NCBI RefSeq assembly: GCF_000372725.1
Contig: NW_005199045.1
Coordinates: 344,199-408,198 of the forward strand
Reading direction: 5' to 3'
DNA from: Emiliania huxleyi CCMP1516
Taxonomy: Eukaryota > Haptophyta > Isochrysidales > Noelaerhabdaceae
Length of the DNA: 64,000 nucleotides
Under the pieces are notes generated by a model. That model was not told the origin of the DNA. It made no database searches and saw nothing but the letters and a program-made list of their open reading frames with translations. The translations under genes were made by a program, and so were the position numbers. The stretch's first letter is position 1; every line of letters begins with the position of its first letter. Positions 9,276-19,419 of this stretch are shown in pieces.

Positions 9276-10622
9276 ATGGCGACGCGGGCCGGCGGCGGCT
9301 CGGGCGCACGCACACAGACGGTCCGCGCGCCGCGCGAGGGCTGCGGCTGCAAGCCCAATAGCGACGGTCTTTGCTGCGCCACCGGCCGGTGCCCCTGCCG
9401 CCAGAAGAATGCAAAGTGTGGCCCCGAGTGCAGCTGCGGCGGCATGAGCGGAGAGCGGGCGCCCATGTGCACGGGGCACGGCGCGCCGGCGGAGCGGCAG
9501 ACGGTGAAGAAGGAGGGGCCCAACAAGGGGCGCCAGTTCTTCGCCTGCCCGCGCAAGCGAGACGAGCGATGCGACTTCTTCGCGTGGTGCGCTCCCAACG
9601 CAGGCTGCTGCGCCAACCCGCTCAACGCGGTCGATGGTGTCATCGACCTGGACGGGCCGGGCGGGGGCGTTCCTGATCCGCCCCCCGCCCGCGGCGGCGC
9701 CGGCCGTGGCGGCGCCGGCCGCGGGCGCGGGAGCGGCGGCGGCGGTGGCGGCCGCGGGCGGAAGCGCAAAGTCTGCGAGCTGGGGAGCGCCTGCCCTTTT
9801 CAGCACGAGCACCAGCACACCGCAGAGTACTCGCACCCGTCCGATGAGCCTGCGGCGCCGCAGTTGCAGCCCTTTGGGGGTGCCGGCGTTACTCTCGGAG
9901 GTGGTGGAGGAGGAGGAGGAGGAGGCGGAGGGAGGGGGAGGGGCAGAGGCAGGGGCGGCGGCGCCTCGAGTTCCGGAGATGGCATCGCACTCGGGCGCGC
10001 GCAGGGTGCCGGTGGCGGCGGCAGCAGCGAGGGCGAGCAGTGCGAGATCTGCGGCCGCATTGTGCCGTTTGCCGCCGCGGAGATGCACAGGGCTCAGCAC
10101 GAGCGGAAAGGCGAGGTTGCGGCGCATCGCGAGAGGCAGGCGCGTGAGGCTGAGCGGCGGGAGATGGACGCGCAGTACGAGGAGAGCCTGCGGCAGGACC
10201 AGGAGCGCGAGGCGGCGGAACTGGCGGCGGCGGCGGCAGCGCGCCAGGCTGCGCGCGCCGAGGAGGGGGAGAGGCGGCGACGCGAGGAGGCTGCAGCGGC
10301 GGCGGCGGAGAGGCGCGCGAGGGAGCGCGAGGCGCTGGAGCCGGAGCCGCAGCCGGGCACGCCGGGCGTGGCGACCATCTGTGTCGTGCTGCCGAACGGA
10401 ACACGCATGACGCGTCGCTTCCGCGCCGACTCGCCGATGTGGGCGGTCTTTGCGTGGCTGCGCTCCCTCGAGGAGCTCGCGCCCTTCCGCGCGTGGGAGC
10501 CGGTCGCGCCGGCCGGCCACGCCGTGGACGGGCCTCTCTACGAGAGTGGCGAGACGCTGGAGGAGCTCAAGCTGGCTCCGAGCGCGCTGCTGCGGCTGCG
10601 CGTCGAGGAGGAGGAGGAGTGA
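9276..10622 (+). CDS. multi-zinc-finger protein: CXC-like, GRF, PBZ and C2HC fingers plus C-terminal UBX
   Basis: The frame opens at 9186, but the Met at 9276 sits in a better context and precedes the first domain. In order: a Cys-rich CXC/tesmin-like patch (GCGCKPNSDGLCC, then CPCRQKNAKCGPECSC); a GRF zinc finger with the CxxHG...GPNKGRxFxxCP...CxFFxW pattern; a Gly-rich linker; a PBZ-type finger (VCELGSACPF, then HTAEYSHP); a second Gly-rich linker; a C-x2-C...H-x3-H finger (CEICGRIVPF) of UBZ/C2HC type; a roughly 100-residue Glu/Ala/Arg coiled coil; and a UBX-like beta-grasp (CVVLPNGTRMTRRF to LRLRVEEEEE). By family, GRF binds nucleic acid, PBZ binds poly(ADP-ribose), UBZ binds ubiquitin and UBX recruits Cdc48/p97. 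A role in extracting ubiquitylated proteins at DNA damage is inference. Confidence 0.75.
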   Translation: MATRAGGGSGARTQTVRAPREGCGCKPNSDGLCCATGRCPCRQKNAKCGPECSCGGMSGERAPMCTGHGAPAERQTVKKEGPNKGRQFFACPRKRDERCDFFAWCAPNAGCCANPLNAVDGVIDLDGPGGGVPDPPPARGGAGRGGAGRGRGSGGGGGGRGRKRKVCELGSACPFQHEHQHTAEYSHPSDEPAAPQLQPFGGAGVTLGGGGGGGGGGGGRGRGRGRGGGASSSGDGIALGRAQGAGGGGSSEGEQCEICGRIVPFAAAEMHRAQHERKGEVAAHRERQAREAERREMDAQYEESLRQDQEREAAELAAAAAARQAARAEEGERRRREEAAAAAAERRAREREALEPEPQPGTPGVATICVVLPNGTRMTRRFRADSPMWAVFAWLRSLEELAPFRAWEPVAPAGHAVDGPLYESGETLEELKLAPSALLRLRVEEEEE

Positions 10623-11329
10623 GGAGGAGCGAGGAGGAGGTGGTGGTGGAGTGCAGAGGCCTCGTTGTACGGCGCGGCTAGCCCGCTGCTGGTACCATGC
10701 ATGTACGCATCCCATGGACCCATCCATCGACGTTAGTGTGCTCGCGCGCCTTGGGTCAGGTCGCCAAGAAACGCGCACGCCCCTGTCCTGCCAAGCCCAA
10801 GAGGCGTGTGCGGCGCGCTCGCAGCCGGTGCGCAACTGAGTCTCAGTGTACACACTGATCACTGTGCATCACTGCGCTCGAGTCACAAACTGCGTCTGTC
10901 TGGGTGCGCCACGCCACACCTGCAGCTGCACCTCTCGGGCCTGCACGATGCTGCTGCAACCTGCGTGTGAGGCTTTCGTGTGCCGCCTGGCACAATCCAC
11001 AAAACGGTTTTGAGGAAAACGAGTTCCGCCTCCTGAGCTCTGACCTCTGTGTTCCAATACACGTAAAAAGCTCTCTGCGAGCCCGCGATCACACAGTGTC
11101 ACACAGCGCCGCGCGCCGAAAGGGGAGACTGGACGGGACGCGAGATGAGAGACCCCGGAGAGCGAGTGGCGCAGGCGCGAGGGGCCGGGCAGCGTTCGCG
11201 CTGACCCCGGACACACCTGCGCCCACACAGCGGAGGAGTCACAGGACACAACCGTCACAGCGCACACGACTACGTTAGACGCTCTGGAGCGCGCGAGCCG
11301 TCTAGAAAGGCACGACGCTCCGCTCCTCC
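10623..11329. other. intergenic interval between convergent genes
   Basis: The zinc-finger/UBX gene ends on the left and the minus-strand epsin ends at 11330. The long minus-strand frame that runs on through here belongs to a frame abandoned at an epsin intron and is not coding. No RNA gene or repeat was recognised. Confidence 0.5.
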
Positions 11330-13344
11330 TCACTTGCCCATAAGGTTGGCGAACGGGTCGGGCGCCGGCGCGGCAGCCGGCGGCTCCGGCGCCGCCATCG
11401 ACATGCCTATGGGAGAGGCTCCAAGGAGGTTGAGGGGAGGCTCCAGACGGTGCTCCGCTGCAGGGAGGGCGGCTCGCCACCGCCCATGCCGCCCCCCATG
11501 GGCACGCTGCCCATTCCTCCCATGGGCTGGCCCATCCCGCCGCCCATCCCTCCCATGGGCGCCATGCCACCCATCGGGCGCATGCCACCCATGCCGCCCA
11601 TGCCGCCCATCGGGGCGCCCGGCTGCATCCCTCCGCCGCCCATCCCTCCCATCGGCTGCATGCCGCCTGATCGGAGCCAGCACGGGGTGAGGAGTGCGAG
11701 AGGAGAGAGCAGCGAGGGGCGAGGGGTGGCGCACCCATGCCGCCCATCGGGCGCATCCCGCCGCCCATGCCGCCATTCATCCCGCCGCCCATCGGCGGCA
11801 TCGGCCCCGCGCCCATCGGCACGCCGCCCCCAATCGGCGGCCGCACTGCCGGCGCCATGGTGGGGATGGAGGCGAGGCCGAGCCCGCTCCCCTTCCCCAT
11901 CGCGGCGGGCGGCGACGGCGCGCTCGCGGCCGCGGCCGCGCCGCTGCCGTTGGCGGAGGGAGGCGCCTCCCCCGTCGCCAGGCCGAGCATCGCATTCTCC
12001 AGCATCGCCTCTGCGGCCGACTTTGGCGGCGCCGCAGGCTGGGTCGCCGCCGCAGAGTCGAAGTCGCCAAAGTCCGCCCCAAAGCTGTCGCCGCCGGCGG
12101 CAGGGGGCGCGGCGAGCCCGGCGGGCGCCGGCCCGTCCAGGCCGAAGAGGTCGCCTCCGCCCAGCGCGCCGGGCGGCGGAGCGGCGGGCGGGGCACCCGC
12201 CGGCGGCCCGTCCATGAGGCCAAATAGGTCGCCGCCGCCGGCGCCGCCGCCTGCGGCGGCGGCCGCGGCGGCCGCGGCGGGCGTGGGGAGCTTGCCGAGG
12301 CTGATGCCGCCGCCGCCGGCGGCGTGGCGTGGCCGCTCCCGCCCCTCGCGGTTGATGTTGACCTTGATCGAGCCAATGTTGGCCGAGAGGCCGCTCGCAG
12401 CCGTCGGCGCGCCCGCTGGCGCGGGCACGGGCGCGGGCGCGGGCGCGTCGACGTCGAAGAGGTTGACGTTGGAGGGCGCCGGCGCGGGGTCGTTCGACTT
12501 GAGCGCGTCGAAGGCGGCGCCGAAGCCGTCGTCCGGCGCCCACTCCTCCCGCTTGGGAGCCTCGTCTCGCTTGGCAGGCTTGTCGGAGGACGAGATGCCG
12601 ACAAACTTGCCCGCGACCGAGTCGGCCGACTCGCGCCGCTTCTTCTGCAGGTTGGAGCTGTTGTCGAGCAGCTCGATGATGTCGTTCGCCTTGGCCTGCA
12701 CCTTGCCTGCCTCGTTGAAGTCGGTGCTTGAGAAGGACTGGAGCACCTGCGGCGGCAGCACGGGCAGCAGCGGTGCGGGCGGCACAGGGGAGCAGCGAGG
12801 GAGAGGAGGAGAGGAGAGGCCTGTCTTCAAAACCTCGGCTACACCTCGGCTACATCCCGGCTGTATCTCGGAGGGCGAGGGCGCCTTGATGTCGGTCTTC
12901 ATGTCGATCGTCTCTTCGAGCGCGCGGTCGGGCCCGTGCAGCAGCGTCGACTCGAGGAGCAGCAGCGTCTTGAGCATCACACGCGGCCGCTGGTTGGAAC
13001 GGAGCACGTTCTGCCAGATGGCCGACAAGATGATGCGGTAGTCGTCCTCGCGGTGCGTCGCGCGGCCCAGCTCGTAGAGCAGCGACGAGGACGGCATCTG
13101 CTGGTCGTTGGAGAGGCAGTCGGTCAGCTTGCGGTCTAGCTCGTTCGACGGGAAGAGCGTCTGCATCGACTGCAGCTGCTTGCTGGCCGCAGACGCGTAC
13201 TCGGTCGCGGACGACACCAAGCCGCCCACCAAGCTGGTGAGACCCATCACCGGGTCCGAGCCCGAGGAGCGCCGATCGCGGTCGGCGGCGTACTTGAAGT
13301 CCTCGTCCGAGAAGCCCTTGCGCCCCTTGTCGTTGTTCCGGCCG

Positions 13345-13375
<31 letters not shown>

Positions 13376-14381
13376 CACCGCCACCGCCGCCGCCACTCAT
13401 CTCGGCCGCCGACACACCGCCGTACTTGTTGCGCGTCGCCCGCGCCTTGTCGCGCTCCGCGTTGAGCGCCTCCTCTGAGGTGAGCATCTCGACGAGCTGG
13501 CGCGCCTTTTGGGGCGGCGGGCGAGGCAAATGAGGGCGGCGGCGGCGAGGGCGGCGGTCGCGTGGGTGGAAGAGTGATGAGGCGCGGGCGAGAAGAGATG
13601 CGGCAGTGAGGAGAGAGGCGCCGGCGAGGGCAGCAGCGGCGCAGCAGTCCCGCGAGGGAGGCGCAGAACGAGAGAGGCGAAAGCGAGGAGGGGCGTTGGC
13701 GAGAGGCAACAGCGGTGCAGCGTTTCGCCTTTTCGCGCACGTTGACACCCTGGTCCTTTCCGTCGGGGTCAACGTACTCGAACTTTTGGAGCTTTTTGAT
13801 CTCGCGCAGGTGATCCTTGGCGTCCTCGATCACGCGCTCCGAGCCGTGGCGTAGGATGTAGTCGAGCATGTTTAGCGTCTTGTAGGTGACGCGCCTAGGC
13901 GCAAGCGGGCTCCACTGACGGTCGGTGGTGCAGCTCCAATGTCGGGGCCGATGGCAGGGGAAGGCGGCGCACCACAGCGCGCCCTGGTTCTGCGCACTCC
14001 TCCAGACGAAGAGCATCACTGTCTTGAAGTCGTCGTACGCAAAGGTGGCGCGGGAGATCTCCTGCAGCATCGTGCCTGCGCAGACCGGAGCGCAGACACA
14101 CACGCTCAGAGAGCCACGGCAGGGGTGTCGCGCCGGGCTGCCGTGGAGAAGAGGCCCGGCCGGGCGGAGGGAGGACGGTGGCGGCTGGCGTCGCGCGCGG
14201 CGCGTGCAGGGCAGCGCCGCTTCTCTCAAGGCGCACTCGACGCTCCCCACGGCTCGTTGCTCGTCGCCTCGGCGAGCTTGCGCTCCAGCTCCGAGCCGGC
14301 CATCATCGTGGACGCCTGCTGAGCCGCATTCTTCGCGTAGCCTGCGATATCGCTGAAGGACTTCACCCAGTCACTGCTCAT
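11330..14381 (-). CDS. epsin-like clathrin adaptor with two ENTH-like domains
   Basis: Multi-exon, with ATG at 14379-14381. Supported exons are 14381-14237, 14075-13976, 13894-13729, 13505-12885 and 12746 onward, then about two short Met/Gly-rich exons to the stop at 11330. Exons 1-4 give an ENTH domain: DWVKSFSDIAGYAKN, TSNEPWGAS, TMLQEISRATFAYDDFK, KTLNMLDYILRHGSERV and VNVREKARQLVEML. Exon 4 continues after a poly-Gly run into a second ENTH-like unit: SNELDRKLTDCLSND, LLYELGRATHREDDYRI, RVMLKTLLLLESTLLHG. The tail carries adaptor and accessory motifs (DLFGL twice, FGADFGDFD, DPF near the end). Epsins bind PI(4,5)P2 and bend membranes at clathrin sites. Two introns start with GC (K|ARQ and K|VLQ). 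The 5' end and promoter are duplicated near 19.4-19.7 kb. Confidence 0.8.
13324..13398. repeat. CCG/GGC trinucleotide run encoding poly-Gly in the epsin
   Basis: A run of GCC/GCCGCC on the plus strand encodes about 18 consecutive Gly between the two ENTH-like domains of the minus-strand epsin. It is likely polymorphic. Confidence 0.7.
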
Positions 14382-14480
14382 CTTTACACGCGCTGACAGC
14401 GTGCGGCGCCGCGAAGAGCACACTAGCAAAAGGTGCAGGCCGAAAAAAAATTGCGGCCAGAAATAGGGAATAGAAACACA
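14321..14480 (-). promoter_or_regulatory. epsin start and proximal 5' flank (conserved in the copy at 19.5 kb)
   Basis: About 100 bases before the epsin ATG (14381) are kept in the inverted copy at about 19525-19617, including the TTTTTTTTCGG run and a GCTAGTGTGCTC box. Conservation of both flank and start codon in the duplicate marks this as likely core promoter and 5' UTR. Confidence 0.45.
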
Positions 14481-15068
14481 CCGTACGTACCCGAGCGAAG
14501 GGCCGAGCGGGAGGAGGACGGGGAAGATGACTCAAGGACGAACCAGTGGAAATTCAGTTGTCAGATGTCACGATGCATCCGAAGGGGACCCCAGCGCCGG
14601 CATCATCCGTAGAGGCACAAGTGTTCGAAGAGAGAGTGGACCTGAGCAACAACATGACGTGTAGGCAAATGATCGGAGTGGGAGTCAGAAATGTGGTCCT
14701 TGCGCGAGGGGAGCTTGATAGACTCGAGGGGCCAGGATACGCCGCGAGGAGGACGGAGTTGCGCAAGGCGAAAGAAGCCGCGAGAACAAGGGATCGGCAG
14801 GCGGCGGCGTCGCAGGACGAGGCAGAAGAGAACGACGCGACAGAGGAGGAAGTGACAAGGGAGAGACCGACGAGAGTGGGACGGCCGCGAGGTGGCATGA
14901 AGGTTGCAGCGAGAAGCGGCGAGAGACTGCGAAAAGAGATACGAAGAGGCAGACTCCCCAGGGTGGGCGACGGCTAGCGCACCACACTCCTCTCCTTAAA
15001 ATCCCTGTGTGGTGGCGGCGTGCCGTTCTCCCATCCCTCCCTTGGGTTGTGTGTTTTCTTTCTTTCTT
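14481..15068. mobile_element. insertion in the epsin 5' flank, with an unrecognised ORF
   Basis: Comparison with the inverted copy at 19420-19687 shows that sequence on both sides (14321-14480 and 15068-15180) is contiguous there. The roughly 590 bases in between are therefore extra here, or lost there. The segment carries a plus-strand frame at 14546-14977 (143 codons) rich in Glu/Arg/Ala and ending RRGRLPRVGDG; I do not recognise it. A CTTT-type run lies at the right edge (15057-15070). No clear target duplication is visible. Confidence 0.5.
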
Positions 15069-15180
15069 TACTCCGGTAATAACTTGATTCGTATAGATGC
15101 GCGTCTCCCCTCCCCCTATGTGCCGCCACCCCCCCTCCAATCCGTAATTCCGTAAGAAAAGCGCCGTAATCGAGCCCTGG
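15069..15180 (-). repeat. distal epsin 5' flank, duplicated at about 19420-19520
   Basis: On the minus strand this reads GATTACGGCGCTTTTC, then TACGGATTGG, a G-run, and GAGACGCGCATCTATACG. It matches 19425-19520 nearly base for base. A third, partial relative lies at about 16340-16455. Confidence 0.7.
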
Positions 15181-15247
15181 AGAGCGGCCCCCAGCCGCGT
15201 GGGAGCGTGCCCCAGCTAGCAGGAGCCGTTAGACGTACTTTTGCGGC

Positions 15248-16045
15248 GTGACTATAAAGGCCTTCGGCGACGTCCGTTCCCTTGGACACGTCGACACAAG
15301 GCACCGGCGCAGCATTGTGCTGGAGCGCCTGCTCAACGAAGGGATAGCCGACCTCAGTACGCTCGAGGCCATGCTCAAGCACGATACAGGCGCAATGCTC
15401 GACGCGATCCGAAGCACCGCTGCAGCCGCAGAGGCTGGTGCGGCGGTTTATGCCAGCTCGGCCACGAGCAATGTTGTTGTGTGCCCAAGCAGCACTGCTA
15501 CCGCTGGCGTAATCTCTGGTCAGCACAACGGCAGCATCTCCCGCACTCTCGTCAGCACAGACGCGCAAACCACACTAAAGGGCTCGGACATCCATGCAGC
15601 CGCGAGTAGAGTGCGAGTGCTGAGGTGCTGCTCCGGCAGGAGTTGGAAGAGAAGTTGCGGTCACAGACCAAGGAGCTCGCTTCTGAGCAGCGCTCTGCGA
15701 GCGCTGTGAAGAAGGCGCTCGCGTCGGCGCGGGCTGAGCTTGCTGCGGCACAAGATCTTAGGCGTTCCGACCGCGACAACCTGAGGACAGCGCAGCAGGC
15801 TGCTAAACGCGACATCAAAGCGGCCGAGCGGATGGCCGACGAGGTAACACACGCAGCTCGAGCTGATTTCGAGTGGCGTATCGGCGAGATGCGGGTCAAG
15901 ATGCAGGCTGAGCTGCGCGAGCCGTCGACGCGCTGAAGATTTCGATGGAGGCAGAGGCGAGGCGCGCTGATGCCGCAGAGGCGGAGAGGTCAAGGCTGTA
16001 CGACAAGATGGAGGGGATTATATGCGCACGCGAGAGAGGTTGATA
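15248..16045 (+). pseudogene. coiled-coil protein gene broken by two frame changes
   Basis: Three successive frames together look like one protein. 15248 to about 15610 gives a globular-looking start (KAFGDVRSLGHVDTR, then LERLLNEGIADLSTLE). About 15612-15936 gives a strong coiled coil (LLRQELEEKLRSQTKEL, then ARAELAAAQDLRRSDRD). About 15925-16045 gives a continuing coil (ALKISMEAEARRADAAEAE) to a stop. The shifts fall within exon-like sequence, and no convincing intron explains either one. I read this as a recently decayed gene, or as a gene with two sequence errors. No family was recognised. Confidence 0.4.
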
Positions 16046-16763
16046 GTCGCACTCGCAGAGGCGCAGCGCAAGCGCGAATATAGTGATTGTTAAGAGATAT
16101 ACGTAGCGTTACAGTCGCACGGTCGTCGCCCTCCCACTGTGTGCGCCGCCCGCGCGGACCCCGGAGAGAGCTGCTGCGCGTGCACAGACACTCAGATACA
16201 GCGTTGCGCGAGCATTGGAGAGGCCAGCCTCCGGCTTCTCAGCGTGTCGCGAGTGCTGTGTCTCTGCCTGCCTTGTAGCTGGGTGCGGCGGGAGAGTCTC
16301 TCGTGGTTTTTTGTTACACGATTTACGGACTTACCTTAAGGTACGGATTTACGGATCCACCCCCCTCCCTCCCCGTCCCGCGGTCCGGCCGTGAGACGCG
16401 CATCTACGAATCAAGTTGGTGCCGGACTCGCGTCGCCGAGAAATAGGGAATTGCAGGCGGCGGGCCGAGGGCAAAATGGGAGACAGACGGCTAAGAGCTC
16501 TAAACCGCTCTGATCTCGTCTGATTGATATAGGAACGCGAAACAAACACAGTCCAACCTGAGTCCGAGACCGACCACGACTGGGACACCAGCGCGGTATG
16601 GCGTATGGGTGGGTGGACGCAAGACGGGCGGTGACGGTCACACAGGAGCGACACACAGAACCACAAGACAAGACACTCAGCCAAGCGCTAGAGACATACT
16701 CGTATCTGCTTTTTCGGACGCACACAGCAGCACAATCATTAGGATTTGACAGAGGGGATTCGT
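16046..16763. other. intergenic interval with repeat fragments
   Basis: No gene is supported. It holds a partial relative of the epsin-flank repeat (about 16340-16455) and repeat C (about 16575-16690, related to 55020-55130). A 13-base match to the 5S rRNA internal box (near 16515) is too short to call an RNA gene. Confidence 0.45.
16575..16690 (+). repeat. dispersed repeat C, copy 1
   Basis: The boxes GACTGGGACACCAGCGCGG and GAGCGACACACAGA recur in the same order at about 55025-55130 with indels. The type of element is unknown. Confidence 0.5.
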
Positions 16764-18572
16764 TTACTGTGACATGAGCGGCAGCGAGTGCTCAGCCTGG
16801 AAAATCGCATCGTACAGGCTGCGGTTGTGGCTGCGGAGCTGACCTCTACATGACGCGTGCTCGCGTATGCGACGATAGCGCGTCCAGGCGTGGAAGACCG
16901 GCTGCGTGAACGAGTAGAGCTTGCAGACTGGCCCCGCATTGCCATCAGGGTCCTCCTCATCTCGAATCCGCGCCTGGAGGTGGATGGCACCACAGAGCGC
17001 GTGAGAACGCACTCGCTAGGGGGGGGGGGGGGGTCGGGGAAGCGAGCACGCCCTCGCGCCTGCCGACGAGACAGGATAGCCTGCGCCACGTAGGAAAAGG
17101 TGCTGTGTCGCGTGCCCAAGATGAGGTCGCACCGCGACAGCGCCAGGAGATCGACCGCTGCCGTCTGCATCGCGGTGCTGCTGTACGCGAAGATGGGCTG
17201 CCCCCAGCCGGCCAAGTCACTCTCGTTCGCACGGCTGTGGCCGGAACCCAAAAAGTGGACCTTCGCCCCCGAGGCGCGGAGCCTTGCGACGAGGACAAAG
17301 CGAGGCAAATCGGTGCAGACTCGCGCTCTCTCCCCCCCTCTCTCCCCCTCTCTCCTTGTCACCAGAGGCGACTTTCTGGTGAACGTCGGTTGATCCGGAA
17401 GCTAGCCAGACAAAGGAGGGAGGACGCTCCTCGAGCAGCTTCAACTCGGAAGGCCCGCGCAGCAGCTCTTGGGCACACTCGAGCATTCGACTAATGCCGG
17501 TGAGCGGACCGCGCGTCGCGATCGTCGCAGCAGACCTCACATGCATCCCTACGCGACAGTGGCCAGAGGGCAGCGCGTTGTGCAGCGCTTGCAGGACCTG
17601 CGGCACAGAGAGCCAAGATTCCAGCAGGCGGGAAGAAGGGAGGATGAGATAATGAGTGCGGGGGTATTCGTGGCGGCGCGAGCGCTCACCGTCGGCTGCG
17701 GGCGCATAAAGAAGGAGAAGAGCTCCTCAAAGCAGCGGGTTGGATTGGGGCAAGCAGATTCCATCTCGGGCCGATGCCACTGGTTGACCATGAGAGCCTT
17801 CGGTGGTAGGGCAGGGGCAACCTGGTGATGAAGTTGGTGTCAGCTGGTCGAAGGGTTATGTCTGGGGCGCAAAACCTTGAGGAAGTAGTTGTCTGATATG
17901 AGTAGCAATCGGTTCTGGCTGCTCACATCCGCTTCGCACGCGAGGCGCGAATGCGCTCGCGCATTGCCCATGCCACGCAAGTCGATCCGCGAGAGCGTGC
18001 CACTTGCGTTGCCTCTGAGGGGCAGCGTCTTGTACCCCCGACGCCCCTCCCATCGCAGCTGAAATGCAGCCGTGAGTAGGGCGTCGCCTTCCGGCTTCTC
18101 CTCAATGTAGAACGCTCGTGAGGTGAGGCACGCGAGGACCTGAGAGAACATCGACGCACCGATCTAGTGCGATGCGTACTTCTCGCTATGCGTGCTTCTG
18201 TTATGCGTGCTTCTCGTTATTGCATTCGGAGGCTCCTATGAACTTGCCCACCTGCGCGGAGAGAAGCGCAAGGATTTGATTTCCCAGCCCGCCCTTGAGG
18301 CGCACCACCACGGAGCGGGTCGCAAGGCGAAAGTCACTGGGTGAACGTTCTTGGCTCTCTGCACATTGCTGGAGGAAGCCCGACATAGCGATTGTGTCTC
18401 GGGCGGGACAGCTCCCGCGCGCTGTACGCCTGGATGGTGGACCGGGTCGGCCATCGATCGGACGGCGAATTCCCCCCCCCGGATCTTGCTTCCATGTGTC
18501 AGACTCTGCTGTCAGAGGCGTGCTGTCAGTCAGGCTGCCAGAGAAGCTGTGCGATGTAGAGCGCGCTTTCAC
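16764..18572 (-). CDS. GT37-like (plant-type) fucosyltransferase
   Basis: Six exons fit: 18572-18252, 18139-17876, 17821-17690, 17597 to about 17366, about 17325 to about 17062, and about 16996-16764. Exon 1 ends in the family nucleotide-binding motif VVVRLKGGLGNQILALLS. Exon 2 opens VLACLTSRAFYIE. Exon 4 has the motif-I-like CRVGMHVRS. Exon 5 has CDLILGTRHSTFSYVAQ, equivalent to the GT37 motif with STFGYVAQ. Exon 6 has CKLYSFTQPVFHAW, equivalent to the conserved C...PCFH region. GT37 enzymes transfer fucose to wall polysaccharides or glycoproteins in the Golgi; the acceptor is unknown. The intron between exons 5 and 6 begins with GC and holds a long poly-C run (G-run at 17019-17034). Confidence 0.7.
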
Positions 18573-18855
18573 TGTGAGATCAGTAGTGGATGTATGTATG
18601 TCTCTAGCGGTTCATTTCTTGCTTGCTTGCTTGTCTTGAGCACTTGCTTGCTTGCTTGTCTTGATAGGGCGGGAGCTGTCCTCCCTCCCTAACACCCTAA
18701 GTCCCTATCGCTCTCTAAGTTGGTCCACTGTGGGTCTAGCTCTGTGGGTCTAACTCTTCACAGCCTAGCACAGCGGTCATCGCTGTCGCTCTCTAAGTTC
18801 GTCCACTGTCGGTCTACCGAAAGTGACTAAGCTTGCCGTCTGCCGCCAGCTGGCC
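18573..18855. repeat. short tandem repeats
   Basis: A CTTGCTTG tetranucleotide run occurs twice around TGTCTTGA (18619-18663). It is followed by a two-copy unit CGCTCTCTAAGTT + GTCCACTGT (18709-18740 and 18786-18818). No gene is seen. Confidence 0.6.
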
Positions 18856-19260
18856 TCACATAAGCTCTTGAGCAGGCTCCTCCGGCAAGGTGAGCAGCCC
18901 GGTCGGCGGAAGGGACGGGACGCCCGCACCGTCCGTTGGCGCGAGCGGCGAGAGGTGGGTCTGCTGGTAGTAGTATGAGGCGTTCATCTCGAGCACCCGC
19001 GCTGGCAGGACCTGCGCCGACTCCACACCGCCCTGAGCAACGGGAAGAGCAAGCGGGGCGGAATTCTCGCAAGCCAGCCCGCACCTGGCGGCCGTCTGTG
19101 AGGCGTGTGATGTTGAGGGAGCGGCGCCGTCCCCGACGGGAGGTGTTGGTGCTGGAGCAGCTCGAGCCCGGCTGCCACCTGTTCGCATCGTGGAGCACTT
19201 GGAGTGCAGTTGGTAGCCGCACGCCCGATCGCGACAGGCGATTTTTTCTTCCTGGTTTTT
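18856..19260 (-). CDS. unrecognised ORF, possible exon
   Basis: The frame 19407-18856 is open, and the part below about 19260 has mixed composition (LEMNASYYYQQTHLSPL, ending LLTLPEEPAQELM). Its start overlaps an 18-base piece shared with dispersed repeat B (CTGCACTCCAAGTGCTCC), so part of the apparent coding is repeat. No domain was recognised; it could be a last exon or chance. Confidence 0.2.
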   Translation of the reverse strand, partial: KNQEEKIACRDRACGYQLHSKCSTMRTGGSRARAAPAPTPPVGDGAAPSTSHASQTAARCGLACENSAPLALPVAQGGVESAQVLPARVLEMNASYYYQQTHLSPLAPTDGAGVPSLPPTGLLTLPEEPAQELM

Positions 19261-19290
19261 TGCTCTTCGCACGGCGCCGTCACACACACA

Positions 19291-19400
19291 CATAAATAAA
19301 TAAATAAAACGGGCACGCCAAACGAGGGGTGGGAGAAGGACAGGGTCCCCACCTGCGCGAGCAGGATCTTGTAAAGGACGATCAGGGACACAGGGGAACA
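19291..19400 (+). repeat. dispersed repeat D, copy 1
   Basis: AATAAATAAATAAAACGGGC followed by GGACAGGGTCCCCACCTGCG is related to 47905-47990 (AAATAAATGAATAAAACGG, then AACAGGTCCCC) and to 53330-53390 (GGACAGGGTCCCCACCTGCA). An A/T-rich head next to a conserved box suggests a short retroposon family. Confidence 0.5.
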
Positions 19401-19419
19401 CACACACACACCGGAGGGT

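Noticed and set aside
10869-11329. The long minus-strand frame of the epsin appears to continue to 10869
   Set aside because: It leaves the proper frame at an intron near 11720. The true C-terminus, with DPF and a stop at 11330, is in another frame supported by Met/Gly repeats.
16500-16530. Possible 5S rRNA (CTGATCTCGTCTGAT)
   Set aside because: Only about 13 bases match; flanking stems and the rest of a 5S gene are absent.
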